A DNA stretch of 64,000 nucleotides from Cladorrhinum sp. PSN259. Lineage: Eukaryota > Ascomycota > Sordariomycetes > Sordariales > Podosporaceae. Of the stretch, positions 23,246 through 35,022 are shown in pieces (the stretch's first letter is position 1; the number at the start of each line of letters is the position of its first letter). A model generated the notes under the pieces. That model saw only the letters and a list, made by a program, of their open reading frames with translations, made no database searches and was not told the DNA's origin. The DNA lies in contig MU867060.1 of NCBI GenBank assembly GCA_033725935.1, positions 248,001-312,000 on the forward strand, given 5' to 3'. The position numbers were made by a program, and so were the translations under genes.

Positions 23246-24302
23246 TCAAAGGCTACTCCTCACCTTTCCACCATCCGTCCAAGTAACTTCCGCCTGTCTA
23301 ATAAGCTCCTCATAAAGCGTCCACGCGAGCGCCGAGCTCAGCGCCTTCCTGCTCATGCGGAGGGCCAGTCCGTCCCACAAGCTCCTGAACCCTTCCTCGC
23401 CGACCATCCGCCTTGCGGCGTGCACCATATTTCTGTAGCCATCCGGCTGCAGCTGGATTCTGGTCTTGACCGCATCGAACGGGTTCGACACGGCGCTGCA
23501 TACCATGCCCGCTAACACTCCAGAGGCAAAATTGATGCTTGCCGCGTGGGATACGCCCATTTTCTTTTTGCCATCTTTCTCATTCTGCGTAGAGTTTTCC
23601 CCGGAGGATGAAGGGAACAAATGAGACAAGTGTTTTTTGCTCTGCTCGTAAAAAAGCACATAAGTACCCGCGTATGGAGCGTCCCTAATAGCAGTCGCGC
23701 CGAATCCGGAGAAGAACCCCCGTATACCTTCGTGTCTGAGTATGTCTTTTGCTGCCGAAGCGAGAGAAGAATAACTGTAAAGCGTCGATTCATACCGGAC
23801 TTTGAGAACCGTCAGGGGCATCAAGAGCAATCCGGCAAAGGATCGAGCGCCCGCACCCGCGAGGAGGTTGGATGTATTTGAGAGTTTTGGGAGGGAGGAG
23901 GAATGCGGATTGGTAGACTGTGAGGTGGTGGAGAGGCGCGCGGCCGACTGTCGGATCGCATTGAGGGAGGTGAAGTAGATTGCTGAGCCGAGGCCGGTTC
24001 GTAAGGCAGAGGGGACGGCGCCGCGCCAGAAACCGGTGCCGGCCGTGCGGATCTCGGTGATGGCTGCCTTGAGGGAGTGCGAGCCGGATTGTTGTTGGAC
24101 TCGGGTTTTGAGGAGGTCAATGGGTTGGAGAAGGACCGCTGAGAGGACGCCGGAGCCGAGGCCGGCTACGAAGTGGAAGGCTGGAAGGTTGGGGAGAATA
24201 AAAGTTAGAGTTGGGACTTGAAGCAGCTAGGAGGGACATGAAGGAGGGGCAAGCAGATGACATACTCGACTTCGGAGACGCCTTACGAGCGCCATCAGAC
24301 AT
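23246..24302 (-). CDS. HEM25: Mitochondrial glycine transporter Hem25 (SLC25A38 family)
   Basis: Inner-membrane carrier that imports glycine for the first step of heme synthesis. Two exons (24302-24266, 24180-23246) give 323 aa. Exon 1 encodes MSDGARKASPKS and splices within a threonine codon to FHFVAGLGSGVLSAVLLQP. Three carrier repeats are visible, with signatures QPIDLLKTRVQ, MPLTVLKVRYE (Thr in place of the usual acidic residue, which I recall as normal for Hem25) and NPFDAVKTRIQ. GFFSGFGATAIRDAPYAGTY is strongly characteristic of Hem25. A Ser/Asn-rich insertion of about 30 residues separates the second and third repeats. Confidence 0.93.
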
Positions 24303-24898
24303 GGCGATTGTGATGGTTCGGGACTTTGTTTTCCTCGCGAAACAATGATGCGCTCAAGTTTGCCCCTCGGTATCAGGCCAGACGTGTAGGTGTATGGCTT
24401 GTTTCGCAGATTGTGGACCGAGAAGAACGAAGAGTTGTTTTATAGAGACTCTTGTTACAAGATGCGTCTAGGCTTTGCGCTGGCCATGATTAAAAAAACG
24501 TGCTCATTTTTACTTGTCCCATCGCAATAGGGAAAAAACGGAAGAAAGAAAGAGAAATAATATTTACTTTTACTCGGGGCCCAGCCTCGTGTGGTTCGGA
24601 TGAACAATGTGCTGCCTGCAGAAGCTGCAAAACAAAAACAGAGATATTATGCTTTCAAGAGAGCGGCCTATGACGGCATTAGACTTTTCTTTTTGGCGAG
24701 CTCCAGCAAATGTGGGACCCTCCCGAGACTCCCGAGAGTGTCCCCGAAACCACCCGACTTTACGGCACTGAATAATCCGACCCAATCCAGAATGAGTTCT
24801 AAGTCACAACTGAAAGACCGAGAGAGGCAGACATTATATTAATGACCTATGGCATCTCCCAATGAGTCATGAGCTGGCGCATATCTCACCCTGACCCA
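24303..24898. other. Intergenic region, COG8 / Hem25
   Basis: Hem25 promoter and COG8 3' end, both genes on the minus strand. No supported coding region. Confidence 0.5.
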
Positions 24899-26224
24899 TC
24901 AGCTTCCCTTCTTCTGCTCCCCGACAATAGATTCCAGTCGCCCGGCAAGGGCCTTGTGTCTCTTGACAACTTCAACCCACTCATCCTCTGCTTCCCGTCC
25001 AACATCCAAGCTGGCAAGGAACAATCCGAAATCGCCTCCAAGCCTTCCCAAACTGCCTGCGCAGTATAGCACCTGGGTGAGCAAACTGTCTCTTGCTGCC
25101 TGATCCTTTACGGTTGGGAGATAAATCCGTAGAGTTTCCAACAGCATATCCACCAAGTAAAGCGGAAAAGTTACAAGTGCTGAAGGGATAGGCTCAAGCG
25201 GGTCCACGTTCTCAGGTGTTGTTGCCAGCCCATCAGTTGCCACTGCTGTGGAAGTAGGGAATATGCTCCTGAACATGGACACGATGGCAAAGCTCTGTTC
25301 GCGGAAGATCTCAATGTACCTCTTGAGATATCTCTCTGTCTGCTGTCCACCAGACCATGCATTGCCACTGCCGATGGCCTTCTGTCGAGTCTTTTCCTGG
25401 TCGGCAAGCTCCCTCAACGGTTCGAGGGCCTCGAGCATCGTTACAAGTGTTGCTAGACGGCAGACGAGGAAAAGAGCACCCAACACCCGGTCTTGCGAGT
25501 CATGATTCTTACCGCTGCTGGGTGAGTTAGCTGCGGCAGCTTCAAGATCTGGCAGGACTCGTCGTAGCCAGCTAATGGTTCGAAGGGAGGCCGCGAGCTT
25601 GAGTCCGGGGGCTTTAAGTGAGAGGATCAGATTCGCTGCCATGGTGCGCATTTCATCATCGGCCTGCGTGGATATTGAAGTGACCAGGGGCGACTTGGGA
25701 TATAGGGAGTGTAGTCGCCGGATGTGCCCGTTCAGGTCCAGAGCTGATGAGTAGTTGACGGGTGCCGTGGAAATGGATGAGGAGAGCAATGTTGGCAGTT
25801 CAAGGACATCAACTAGTCGCTCCACATTCCGCGAGAGCAACAATGCCTTCTTTCGACGCGCCAGCACCTCATTGTCGCTGCTCTTATTGTAAGTCGTTGA
25901 GAAGCGCACAGCCTCGGTGTCGAGTCGAGGGATGGCATTCCGAAGTTCGGTGGTACTCGCCACGAGAGCGGGGAGTGTTGAGCTCAAAGTTGCATGGTGA
26001 GAAGCCGACTGGATTATTTGTTTGTGAGATTTCTTTGAAAGAGCTTGGAGTGAGAGTAAGAAGCCATGGGATGATTGCGCGAGCGCCTGTGGTTCATTTG
26101 TTTCAAGTAACGATAACGGTTGTGAAGCTAATTTTGTCAGATAATCCAAAGAAGTGGGATCTGGCGCCGTTCGTGATGATTGCAGCCCTGGGGGCGAGAG
26201 CAAGTCGAAGAGAATATCCGCCAT
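24899..26224 (-). CDS. COG8: Conserved oligomeric Golgi complex subunit 8 (Dor1-like)
   Basis: Lobe-B subunit of the COG tether, which acts in retrograde intra-Golgi traffic. A single exon encodes 441 aa starting MADILFDLLSPPGLQ. The Dor1 family pattern is present: LDYLTKLASQPLSLL at the N-terminus, then KKALLLSRNVERLVDVLELP, ILSLKAPGLKLAASLRTISW and RYLKRYIEIFREQSFAIVSM. It is shorter than the human protein (about 600 aa), as fungal versions usually are. The protein is helical with no membrane segment. No intron is needed. Confidence 0.88.
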   Translation of the reverse strand: MADILFDLLSPPGLQSSRTAPDPTSLDYLTKLASQPLSLLETNEPQALAQSSHGFLLSLQALSKKSHKQIIQSASHHATLSSTLPALVASTTELRNAIPRLDTEAVRFSTTYNKSSDNEVLARRKKALLLSRNVERLVDVLELPTLLSSSISTAPVNYSSALDLNGHIRRLHSLYPKSPLVTSISTQADDEMRTMAANLILSLKAPGLKLAASLRTISWLRRVLPDLEAAAANSPSSGKNHDSQDRVLGALFLVCRLATLVTMLEALEPLRELADQEKTRQKAIGSGNAWSGGQQTERYLKRYIEIFREQSFAIVSMFRSIFPTSTAVATDGLATTPENVDPLEPIPSALVTFPLYLVDMLLETLRIYLPTVKDQAARDSLLTQVLYCAGSLGRLGGDFGLFLASLDVGREAEDEWVEVVKRHKALAGRLESIVGEQKKGS

Positions 26225-26709
26225 GTTGAGCCAGCCCCTGGCGCTGTGCTGGCAATTAGAGTCGAAGTTGTTGATTGGTATGGTGTGCTGCGCTCGCTCT
26301 AATTGAATGAAATTTGATATTATGAGTGCTCTAGGGCAGTATTAATCGAGTGTCTGATATAGGCTTTAGTCAACCAGCTAGTATCGACGTGTGTGTTGTC
26401 TCGATGGAAATGAGATGAGCAGTTCCATCTCGTTTGCCAGCTTAGCTTTCCAGTGGACGTTCACGCTCCCGGTGTCATGGACTAACACAATTTGCCTTGC
26501 TGTTTGCGGCGGAATGTTAGTGTATGTGTTGGCCCATTAACAGTGCGCTGGTGGGGTCAGGCTTATTAGAGGACCCCGAATCAGCATCAGCACCTGACAT
26601 CAATCTTCAACCTACATAGGTACGCCATCAGGGTTCATGAGATTTATTCATACTACCCAGAATTTAAGCTATTGCTTGCCGCGGGCCACTAATAAAGTTT
26701 TTTCTGCTT
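26225..26709. other. Intergenic region upstream of COG8
   Basis: 485 bp between two minus-strand genes; COG8 promoter and downstream gene 3' end. It contains CTACATAGGTACG-type motifs near 26612. No supported gene. Confidence 0.5.
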
Positions 26710-28371
26710 TCACCTTTTCTCTCCGATCTCTTGAAGTCCTTTCTTAAACACTCTGGCACGGGAGGAGGCTGGAGCAACCCCAGCCGAAATCAACGTGGCA
26801 TCATCGTCGTCATCGTCATCAAGATGCCCACCATCAGCATCAATGTTGGGTTCGCTTTGAGATTTCTCATCGGGTACCGTGATGGATATTTTTGCTGGCT
26901 TCGCTGTCTTATTCCCCTTTGTTTCAGCCTTCGCCTCTGCCACTTGCGAAGTCCGGGTCTCAGCTGGGATGTGAACTTGCGCACCCACAACTCCAGCCAT
27001 CAAGCCGAGAATCAAAAGACTCATTTTCCTGAGCCATTGCAGCAGCAACATGGTCTTGAGCTGTGCCTGCACTTCATTCTCTAAATTGCTGGCCGCTGCA
27101 GAGCTGGCTGCGTTCTCTGAACCCTCGCTGGAAACCATGTCTCTGCATTGGGTCGTCAACTCATCAGCTTCCGCTTGAGAGTTCACCAAGGTCGCTGAGC
27201 CTGACCTATCCGATAACTGGTCCATCTCAGTCTGATTGGATCTTGCTGGACGAAGTATCGAGGGCATCGGGGGTGTGAGGTTGGCTGCCAAACTCAGGTT
27301 TTCCAATGTCGCCTCAGGCAGATGTTGAAGATAGCCACTCATTCTAGGGGCCTCAATGGTACTCGCTGAATGGGTTGGCGGTTTCAGATAGGCCCGATCG
27401 TGAGGTCTTTGCACTGCGTGCAAACCAGCACTTCCGTGCGCGCACATTCCAGCGGTTGATTGTGGGCTTGTCATCGCTGGGTGGAACTGGGCTGGAAGGG
27501 CGTCAGGCATCTCAACCGGAACCTTGCGCATGTTCTCAAGCTCCATCTCCAGATGCAGATCGCGAGCTGCAGTATCTAATCGCTTGTTCGAAGAATAATC
27601 TTTGGACCACTCAACCTTGGTAACTATATCATTGTTCTTGTCCCCAAACTTCAGCTTCTCCTTGAGCTTGTCCTTGAACTTAGCGAGCTTTCCGCTGACC
27701 TCAACTATCATATAGAACCTAGTCGCATTGTGTTCAAGTGCAAATGCCGTGTGGATGACGTTGTTATGTTTCGGCTGCCGTTCGAGCTTGTTGGCATGTA
27801 GTTCCCACTGCAAAGTATTGGACCAAATACTCCCTCCGGTGGAAGATATATGACCATAGAAGTTCCAGCGGCTGGTTCCGGTCACAATCTCTTCCTTGTC
27901 GTCTCCGATCCCACCAGCACCATGACCCATGACCTGCACATGCGGTGTGCGGTTTTTAAGCTTCCTCGTTTGGACCAAGGTCTCTCGGCCACGAAGTTGG
28001 GTCGGTCCATATGACCCTGTGAACTTCACTGGCCAAGTCGAACGATGCTTTATCAAACCCTCTTCGCTGTCTTCTTCCGCCAACGTAACCGAGACGGTTG
28101 CCGACTCTAGCTTGCAGTCGGGAGGTTGATGGAAGTCGAGATCAAGGTACAGGATACCTGCCGGGTTTTTGGATTCACCAAGGACACCCCAACGAGATTT
28201 CGTAAAGGCAAATCGACAGTCAACAGTGACTTTTCCGATGCTGCCAAACCCGGCACGCATGTGAGAGGACGTGATGTGATCGAACCTCTTGTAGTCAGAG
28301 CGGCTGTATCTTTTCCGGTTTCGATTTCGCTCCTTGTACTTGAGCTCCGGTAGCGTCCAGTCCACGTCCAT
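26710..28371 (-). CDS. Unassigned protein with a C-terminal membrane segment
   Basis: Single exon, 553 aa, start MDVDWTLPELKYKERNRN. Residues 1 to about 270 look like a folded beta-rich domain (KVTVDCRFAFTKSRWGVLGE, SRWNFYGHISSTGGSIWSNT, FALEHNATRFYMIVEVSGK). A Ser/Thr-rich, probably disordered linker follows. One hydrophobic helix lies at about 448-466 (MSLLILGLMAGVVGAQVHI). The 87-residue tail is lysine-rich and then has a run of seven aspartates. There is no signal peptide. I do not recognise the family; it looks like a fungus-specific membrane-anchored protein. The gene diverges from the large gene at 29078. Confidence 0.75.
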   Translation of the reverse strand: MDVDWTLPELKYKERNRNRKRYSRSDYKRFDHITSSHMRAGFGSIGKVTVDCRFAFTKSRWGVLGESKNPAGILYLDLDFHQPPDCKLESATVSVTLAEEDSEEGLIKHRSTWPVKFTGSYGPTQLRGRETLVQTRKLKNRTPHVQVMGHGAGGIGDDKEEIVTGTSRWNFYGHISSTGGSIWSNTLQWELHANKLERQPKHNNVIHTAFALEHNATRFYMIVEVSGKLAKFKDKLKEKLKFGDKNNDIVTKVEWSKDYSSNKRLDTAARDLHLEMELENMRKVPVEMPDALPAQFHPAMTSPQSTAGMCAHGSAGLHAVQRPHDRAYLKPPTHSASTIEAPRMSGYLQHLPEATLENLSLAANLTPPMPSILRPARSNQTEMDQLSDRSGSATLVNSQAEADELTTQCRDMVSSEGSENAASSAAASNLENEVQAQLKTMLLLQWLRKMSLLILGLMAGVVGAQVHIPAETRTSQVAEAKAETKGNKTAKPAKISITVPDEKSQSEPNIDADGGHLDDDDDDDATLISAGVAPASSRARVFKKGLQEIGEKR

Positions 28372-29077
28372 TGTTGGTGTATGATGGTTCCTTCAGCGTT
28401 GTTTGAGTTCTGAGTAGGAACAGTACGAAAGAGTACCAGGCTGAAATGAAGACCTGCCAAAACGACGATGGAAAAATAGCTTCAACCCACCAGCTGAACA
28501 ATATGGCGCACTCACTCTCCAATCTCCCCCTCCCCCGCCATGTTTGAACATGCAGCCAGCCCGCTCAGCACTGCCTCAGCAGGTTGTGTAACCATTAATG
28601 GGAGCCCTCACCTTTAAGAGCGATGACCACCTTCGCCGTACGCTACGCTGCCGGGGTCAGGATAATAGGTCTCCAATGCAACCTGCAATGGTGTTTACTG
28701 TTTCATTCGACGAACCATGAGCCAGCTTTACGTGGACCGCGCAGTTCAGGCTACGGTGGTGTGAGTCCATACATCACCTCCCCCTCTCTTGACAAGGCTG
28801 CGAGGTAAGGCATCTTTTTTTGCAGAATCGAGGTAGCACTGGCCCTTCCCCTTCCTTTCTTCTTACCTGTGAACTTTTGGAATAATTCTGCACATCAGCA
28901 CCAACCACTTCCAGTTCGGCAATGTCTATGTAACCTCGATAGTCTCGACTAAGGCAGGTGGTGCATGCCAACATCTACCTCCATGATCGGATTAGAAAAG
29001 ACTGGAACTCACGAAAACTTGACGTGATAAAGTCTAGTCCGAGTATCTTGGTGTGCATAGTATCCTCTGCACTTGCA
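28372..29077. other. Divergent intergenic region
   Basis: 706 bp between two start codons. The plus-strand frame is open from 28958 without an ATG before 29078. Probably promoters of both genes. Confidence 0.5.
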
Positions 29078-32000
29078 ATGTCTCGTTCATCTTCCAGCTC
29101 TGAATACGACATACTTAGCAACCGCGAGACACCATCTTATTACGATGTCAGCGACGATGCGGATGAGTACAGGAGCTCTTTACGCAATCGCACTAGAAGG
29201 TTCAGAGAGCATGAGCAGCATAATGAACCACTTGCCGCTCAGACAACCTATTTCCGACCTCCCGCCCGCCATGCTTCTCCTTATACACCAAGAGTGAGGC
29301 GTCGCTCATGGAGTCAAATTGAAGCCGAGGCAAATGCAGATCAACGCCCCGACCGCTCGCTTGTCCCGGCTCAGAGATCCACGAATGTCCCCTATCCTGA
29401 CCCAACCTTCCCAGTACATGCTCCAACAGCATCGAATCCCATTAGGAGGTTCCCTGCGATCGATCGTCCGGTGCATGTGGCCCAACCCGGTTATTCATCC
29501 CCTCAATGGCCAACTCAGCAATCAGAAAGACGAATGCAGGTGACTCCGCCTCGAGACAAAGTCCAACACACCGAGCATCCTCAATATGCCCAAGAAAGAG
29601 GGCCCGAGGGACTACACAGAAATGATCAGGTTAAACCAGAGGCGTGGCAGAAAAATGAAGATCAGCATTCGTGCCCCCTTGGTCCTCATCCTATTCCAGC
29701 AGATCTTTCTCCCGAGACTCAGGGCTCAGAGCCTTCAATAAGACGGGTTGATCTTGTCCATGACCCATCTCGGGCTACCAACGACCTAACGGTTCAGCTT
29801 GAGATGGAGCTGGAAGAAGACTGGGACACCGATCTTGACGAGTTTTGCCGTCTATACAGGCTAGGTCGATTCAAGGAAGCGAAGGAATATTACCGCTTGA
29901 ATCTCACGCATGTTGACTCAGTTCCTTACGTCCGAGTTCACTACGCTGAAATGCTCATCTCATGCGGAGACTATCAAACTTTCCAAGCCCTGGAAAGACT
30001 TCCTGAATTTGATGCCGGAGGACTCGGCCACAAACCAGAGGAACGGGATCGGGGCAAGTTGGCAGCAAATTTTGAGCTTCTCGCGCTGCTATCCCAAACT
30101 TATACTTATAAATACATTGAAACCGCGTGGAAAGTAGTTCGCAACACTCTAAAGGCTCTACAGCACGAAAAGGTCATGGGATCAACTGAGGTATCTATTT
30201 CCTTGGGTTACTCGAGCCAAACTGTGAGTTGACTGACATTGTTACCGTTTGGTAGATCCAACTTCTCGTTCTGTCTCTCCGGGTTATACACCACCTAGAG
30301 ACCCGTACACATGAGAATCTTTTATGGGGCCCCAAGAAGTTCGCCAAGATTCTCTTCGACTGGGGACAGCTGTATCGAGGTTTAGTTGCCGAAGAGGCTA
30401 TTTGGGAGTTCAAGGACTTCGTCTTGGCTGCTGTTTCCGTTTTCGGGTGGAAAGAAACGACAAGTTTACTTTATGGAACGGTCTACCTTCCAGACATCCT
30501 AAAGGCCATCACTAAGGACTGGATGCCTTCAGGCTATGATGAACCTGCAACACTTGGTCTTCTTGACCTCTTCACAGCTCTGATACTCCAGGATGGAAGC
30601 GAGAATATGAGAACCCGGAACCGTCTCCTCCTTCAACATGCCAGAGTGTTGGCAGAACTGATCCAGAAGAACGATGAAGAGCTTATGAGAAGCAGACCTT
30701 TTGTACAGTGGCTATTGGCCAAAAGTCTAATGGATTTGTCCCCGGTTCCTGAACGACCCGACGGGATGCAACTTGATGATTTTGGTGGGATTGGTCTCAA
30801 GCAAGGCACTGGAATTCAACTGCCCATCTACATTGCAAAGCGTCAAAGCGCGAAACCTCACTGGGACATGTTCTTTTCGCGGTCCACTGCTGCACAACGG
30901 CGTGTAGTCGAGCTGGCCATTCAAACAACAAACTACACAGGGGACTATGCCCTTCAGACAGAGGCCTTGAAACTTTTGATTCTCCAGTCGCAGGATCCCA
31001 GACAGTGGATGGATGCGTTGTCATGTCTTCAGTATGACACCCAACGAGATATTGAGGGCTACCTGGCCACCTGTTTGTCAAGGTATCTCGTCTCAAGTGG
31101 GTCAGAGGAAGAAGCAAACCTCCTCTTGGCTTTGGGGAAGCCGGATTCAGTGACAGCATGGAAGCACTTGCGCCTCACTGATGGTGAGAATGTTTCCTTG
31201 AGCTGGGCACGGTGCATGGTTCAGGCATTGCTGGAGGCCGACACTGGCAATGAAAGTCACCATCCCAACAACGAGAACTTGGTGAACATCATGAAACAGA
31301 AGACAGCGTCTTTCGGATCAAGACTGCCACCCCAGATTGCGGACTATGCCAGAAACACGCTTGGAGTCGTTATTCCTCCACCCAACCAAGTTCTAGCGTG
31401 GAATGATGAGCCACAGCTCGAACTTGATACAGAGAAGATTGACTCGAAGAAGTCATCACCAAACGATAATGACCCCGCTGTCTTAAACCCAAACAACCCC
31501 TTTGCCTATATCGACCCTTCAAGTGCTAACGCCGGGTTTGTGGTCTCTGGGAGTCGCGGTTATAATTCCACTAGCCAAAACGGCTGGATTCCAGGGTTCA
31601 GCGATTTCCATGGTCCTCAACCTGGCCTAGGTTACGGGTATGGTAGCTATCCGTACATGGGAGCCTCATCATCGTGGTATAACCAGCCAACGTGGAATTC
31701 TATCTATGACGGGTACAATCCCGCAAGCCAAGAGCCATATCAAGAATGGCCAGGCGCTCAATATAATCATCCATCACACAGTTTCAACCCTCTCAATCCA
31801 CAAATGCCTGTGCCAAGAATGCGTTCTCAGCAGGCCCAGGGAATTTATCCAGGTCACAGTAGCCGGGACAGGGAGCTGCATGTTCCGGCGCCAGCGCAAG
31901 CTTTTAAAGTGCCGAATTGGCTGCAAAATGAAGAGTCGTCACAAGCTGGTGGTCAGCCCGGATCTTCTCAACAGTCACCGGGTATCAAAGTCAACCGTCA

Positions 32001-32961
32001 AGCTCCTAAACCAACATCAACTCAGCCGCAGCCGAAGATACCAGAGTTTGTGGCTAAGGAGAAGCGTGAGAAGGAGGGTTCGAACAGCGAGGACCCTGAC
32101 CATCCTGGCCCTCGAACCGGCAGTCTCCTTCGGGAAGTTGACGGCTCTTACGATGGCTACCAAACCCCTCCAGTAGACAATAAGGGCGAGGGACTAGTTG
32201 ATGACCAACCGAAGATCAGGGTTGAAGACGGCTTACCGACACTCAGCTTTCCTCGTAACACATTGTCGAATCACAAGATGACTGTCGTCCTAGAACCTAG
32301 AGACGACCCACACAAGTCCAAAGCTTTCATCGTGGATAGTGGAGGAGTATTCGAGACGATAGTCAAAGTGAGAGATGGCGCGAGTTCCGGCAAAGGACCT
32401 CGAAAAGTTGATGTCAATACCACGTCAGTTGATTTCGACGCCGCAAGCTCATCGGACATTGGTGTGCGCAAAGACAAGCACCATTACAACAAGGACCGCG
32501 AAAGCAAAGGTAAAGCCCCTGATCAACGAAGATCATCATCCTCTGCTCACCCGAGGATGACAAAAACGAATGATGGTGGCGAAGCTCATGCCGGCGGCGA
32601 GCGCAACAAACGGCCTTCTTCCAAGCCTGCCAGGGAATCAAGACCTCCGAGGCAAAGTGGTTCTGCCTCTCGACGACAATCCTCCGCCAGAGGCGAGAGC
32701 GGATTTTATTCTCTTGACGGAAATGAATCGGCAGAAGCAAAAAACCTTACGAGTGATGATTATGCCACCATTCCTCTGGCTCCCAGCCCACCCCCTTCAG
32801 GTCAATCACAACCGCCTGAAGACAGAAGTCACAGTAGTCATGTTTTTGAACCCTTGGAAGACTTTGAAGGCCCGGTTGTTGTTGATTCGGATGAAAAGAC
32901 AGAGGCGGATGGTGGCTCGACACAATCAAGGGAGTCACATACTGAAGAGGAGGAACACTAA
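29078..32961 (+). CDS. Large unassigned fungal protein
   Basis: Two exons (29078-30190, 30256-32961) give 1272 aa. A disordered N-terminus (MSRSSSSSEYDILSN, then Pro/Arg-rich) leads to a helical core beginning near residue 245 with LEEDWDTDLDEFCRLYRLGR and FKEAKEYYRLNLTHVDSVPY, resembling TPR-like solenoids. The core continues across the intron (LLVLSLRVIHHLETR, FAKILFDWGQLYRGLVAEEA, WLLAKSLMDLS) to about residue 720. The C-terminal 500 residues are disordered and rich in Pro, Ser, Asn and Gly. I considered Sec16 because of the architecture but see no matching motif. Start chosen at the first ATG in frame. Confidence 0.8.
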
Positions 32962-33896
32962 TTTCATACAACAGACTTACTCTGTCTAATATATCACCCG
33001 CATTTCACATCTCCCGTTCGTTCGTTGTCTACGCTTCCTTATTTTTCATCGGCTCACCGCGGGCTCACAAGCACAACGCTGGGCATCCGTAAATTATTCT
33101 CTCTGAGAGAGAGAGAGAGAGAGAGTTCCCATAATTTTCTCTTCATATCACGATCAGTCACCACTTCGTCTCTTTGGCTTCCTATCCCACCCAGGGAAAG
33201 AATTTGATTCCCATCTGTCGAAGAAGCAGTATAGGATGAGATGGTGTACTCGCAGTAGTTAGCAATCCAATGTTGAAGTCGGCCCATGACAGAGTGCTGC
33301 CTCGGCATCACCTTGTCCAATCCATCGGAAATGCACCCTTCCCCAGTCTGACTGCGGGAAATGTGGATTCAAGGGCCCAAGTGGTCGCAAGTGGTTCAGC
33401 TTGCAAGCGACTTGTGACGCATGTCTCATAATGACGGCGTGCACTGATATCTCACACGTGACGCTGGAAAGTGACTTGCACAGGAAGTCACCGGTGGCCC
33501 CGCCGGACATCCACTAAGCCCCGCCCGTACAGTGTACATACTTGGAGCCCGCCAAGCATCTCTTAGGTCCCAACAAAACGCACTTTGGCCTGAACCTGGG
33601 GGTGGTCTTGAAGAAAGAACAGAGGAGACCGTTTATCAAGAACTGCTTCTGCAGAGCTTCGAACGCTAGCAAACAGGGCAACCAGACGAATGACGACGGT
33701 GCACATGGCGTTTAAGTGCAGGTCAATCTGTGCCGCATCATCTGCCTAGCTGACACCCTTTACCAAGGCCACCAAAGCCTGGTGACCACCAACCACCGGC
33801 CACCTTTATTGCTGGCTGTTTTGCTTTTTAAACCTCCCCGGGCTGCTCCTCACTCAGGTCATATCGAAGGCACAAACAAAAACAGACGCCGGCATA
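32962..33896. other. Intergenic region before the TLC gene
   Basis: No supported coding region. It contains a GA dinucleotide run at 33105-33125 and the TLC gene promoter. Confidence 0.5.
33105..33125 (+). repeat. GA microsatellite
   Basis: An uninterrupted GA run of 21 nt preceded by CTCTCT, so the edge can pair with itself. It lies about 145 bp after the stop of the large gene. Confidence 0.85.
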
Positions 33897-35022
33897 ATGC
33901 GCGATCCATTCCCATACCCGCCGATCCCGGCACTGAGCAAAGCCGTCGAGCCTTTGGCTGAACGTCTCTCATTTCCCACTCTCCCGCTTCACGCCCACGA
34001 GGTTATCGGCGCCGCACTTTTCTACACCTTCATCCACGTCGCTGTATCGCCTGTGCTTTCCAACTGGTTCTTCCCCCAATATTACCCCAAACATAGCCGC
34101 GCCAAGAAGGCCAACTGGGACACTCATGTTGTCTCTCTTTTCCAGAGTCTCCTTATCAATGGCCTCGCTCTTTGGACCATGTTTGCCGACGAGGAGCGCA
34201 AGAACATGGACTTTGAGCAGAGAGTTTGGGGCTACACAGGTGCTAGCGGCATGATCCAGGCTCTTGCTTGCGGCTATTTCGTTTGGGACTTGGGCGTCAC
34301 GCTGCTTAACTTGGACATTTTCGGCCCTGGTCTCCTCGCCCATGCCGTCAGTGCCTTGACAGTTTACTCTTTCGGATTCGTATGTTCTGCCTTGCCATCT
34401 GCCCCCTTGCTTGAATCCCCAGCTAAACAAGGTGTTCTTCTAGCGCCCATATCTCAATTACTACTCTCCTGTCTTCATCCTTTACGAGCTCTCGACCCCC
34501 TTCCTCAACGTTCACTGGTTCTGCGATAAGCTTAACATGACTGGTGGAAAGGTCCAACTTTACAACGGCATTGCCCTCCTCGCCACCTTCTTCTCCTGCC
34601 GTCTTGTTTGGGGCACTTACCAGTCCTACGTCGTTTACGGTGACATGTGGCGCGCCATTCACGAGGGCCCCTCCGCGAGCTACATCTCTGCTGCTTTTAA
34701 GAACGAGACAGCCGGTATTGACGAGAATCTAATGTACTTCGCCAAGGACGCTGGCCCGGTCCCACTCTGGCTTGCAGGTACTTACGTAGCTAGCAACTTG
34801 ACTCTCAACACCCTCAACTGGTACTGGTTCGTCAAGATGATCACTGCTGTCAAGAAGAGATTCGAGCCGCCCAAGGGGGAGAAGAAGGGCAAGGTTGTGG
34901 ATTCGGGTTCGGCAAATGCCACAAGCATCGAGAAGAAGGAAGGAGCAGCGAGGCGGAGACAGCCTTCGATTGTGGATGTCGTGCCGGATAGCGATGATTT
35001 GAGACAGGGGACTATTCAATAA
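33897..35022 (+). CDS. TLC-domain multi-span membrane protein
   Basis: Two exons (33897-34379, 34444-35022) give 353 aa. Hydrophobic segments include EVIGAALFYTFIHVAVSP, VVSLFQSLLINGLALWTM, ACGYFVWDLGVTLLNL, VQLYNGIALLATFFSCRLVW and LWLAGTYVASNLTLNTLNWY. Motifs such as ILYELSTPFLNVHWF suggest the TLC (TRAM-LAG1-CLN8) domain, TMEM56-like rather than a ceramide synthase, since no Lag1-type double-His motif is seen. It is probably an ER or Golgi membrane protein in lipid sensing or synthesis. The charged C-terminus carries a Lys/Glu stretch and SIVDVVPDSDD. Splicing is in phase 0 after SFGF. Confidence 0.85.

Noticed and set aside
29078..32961. Sec16-type COPII scaffold
   Set aside because: Similar solenoid-plus-disorder layout, but I see no matching Sec16 central-domain motif.
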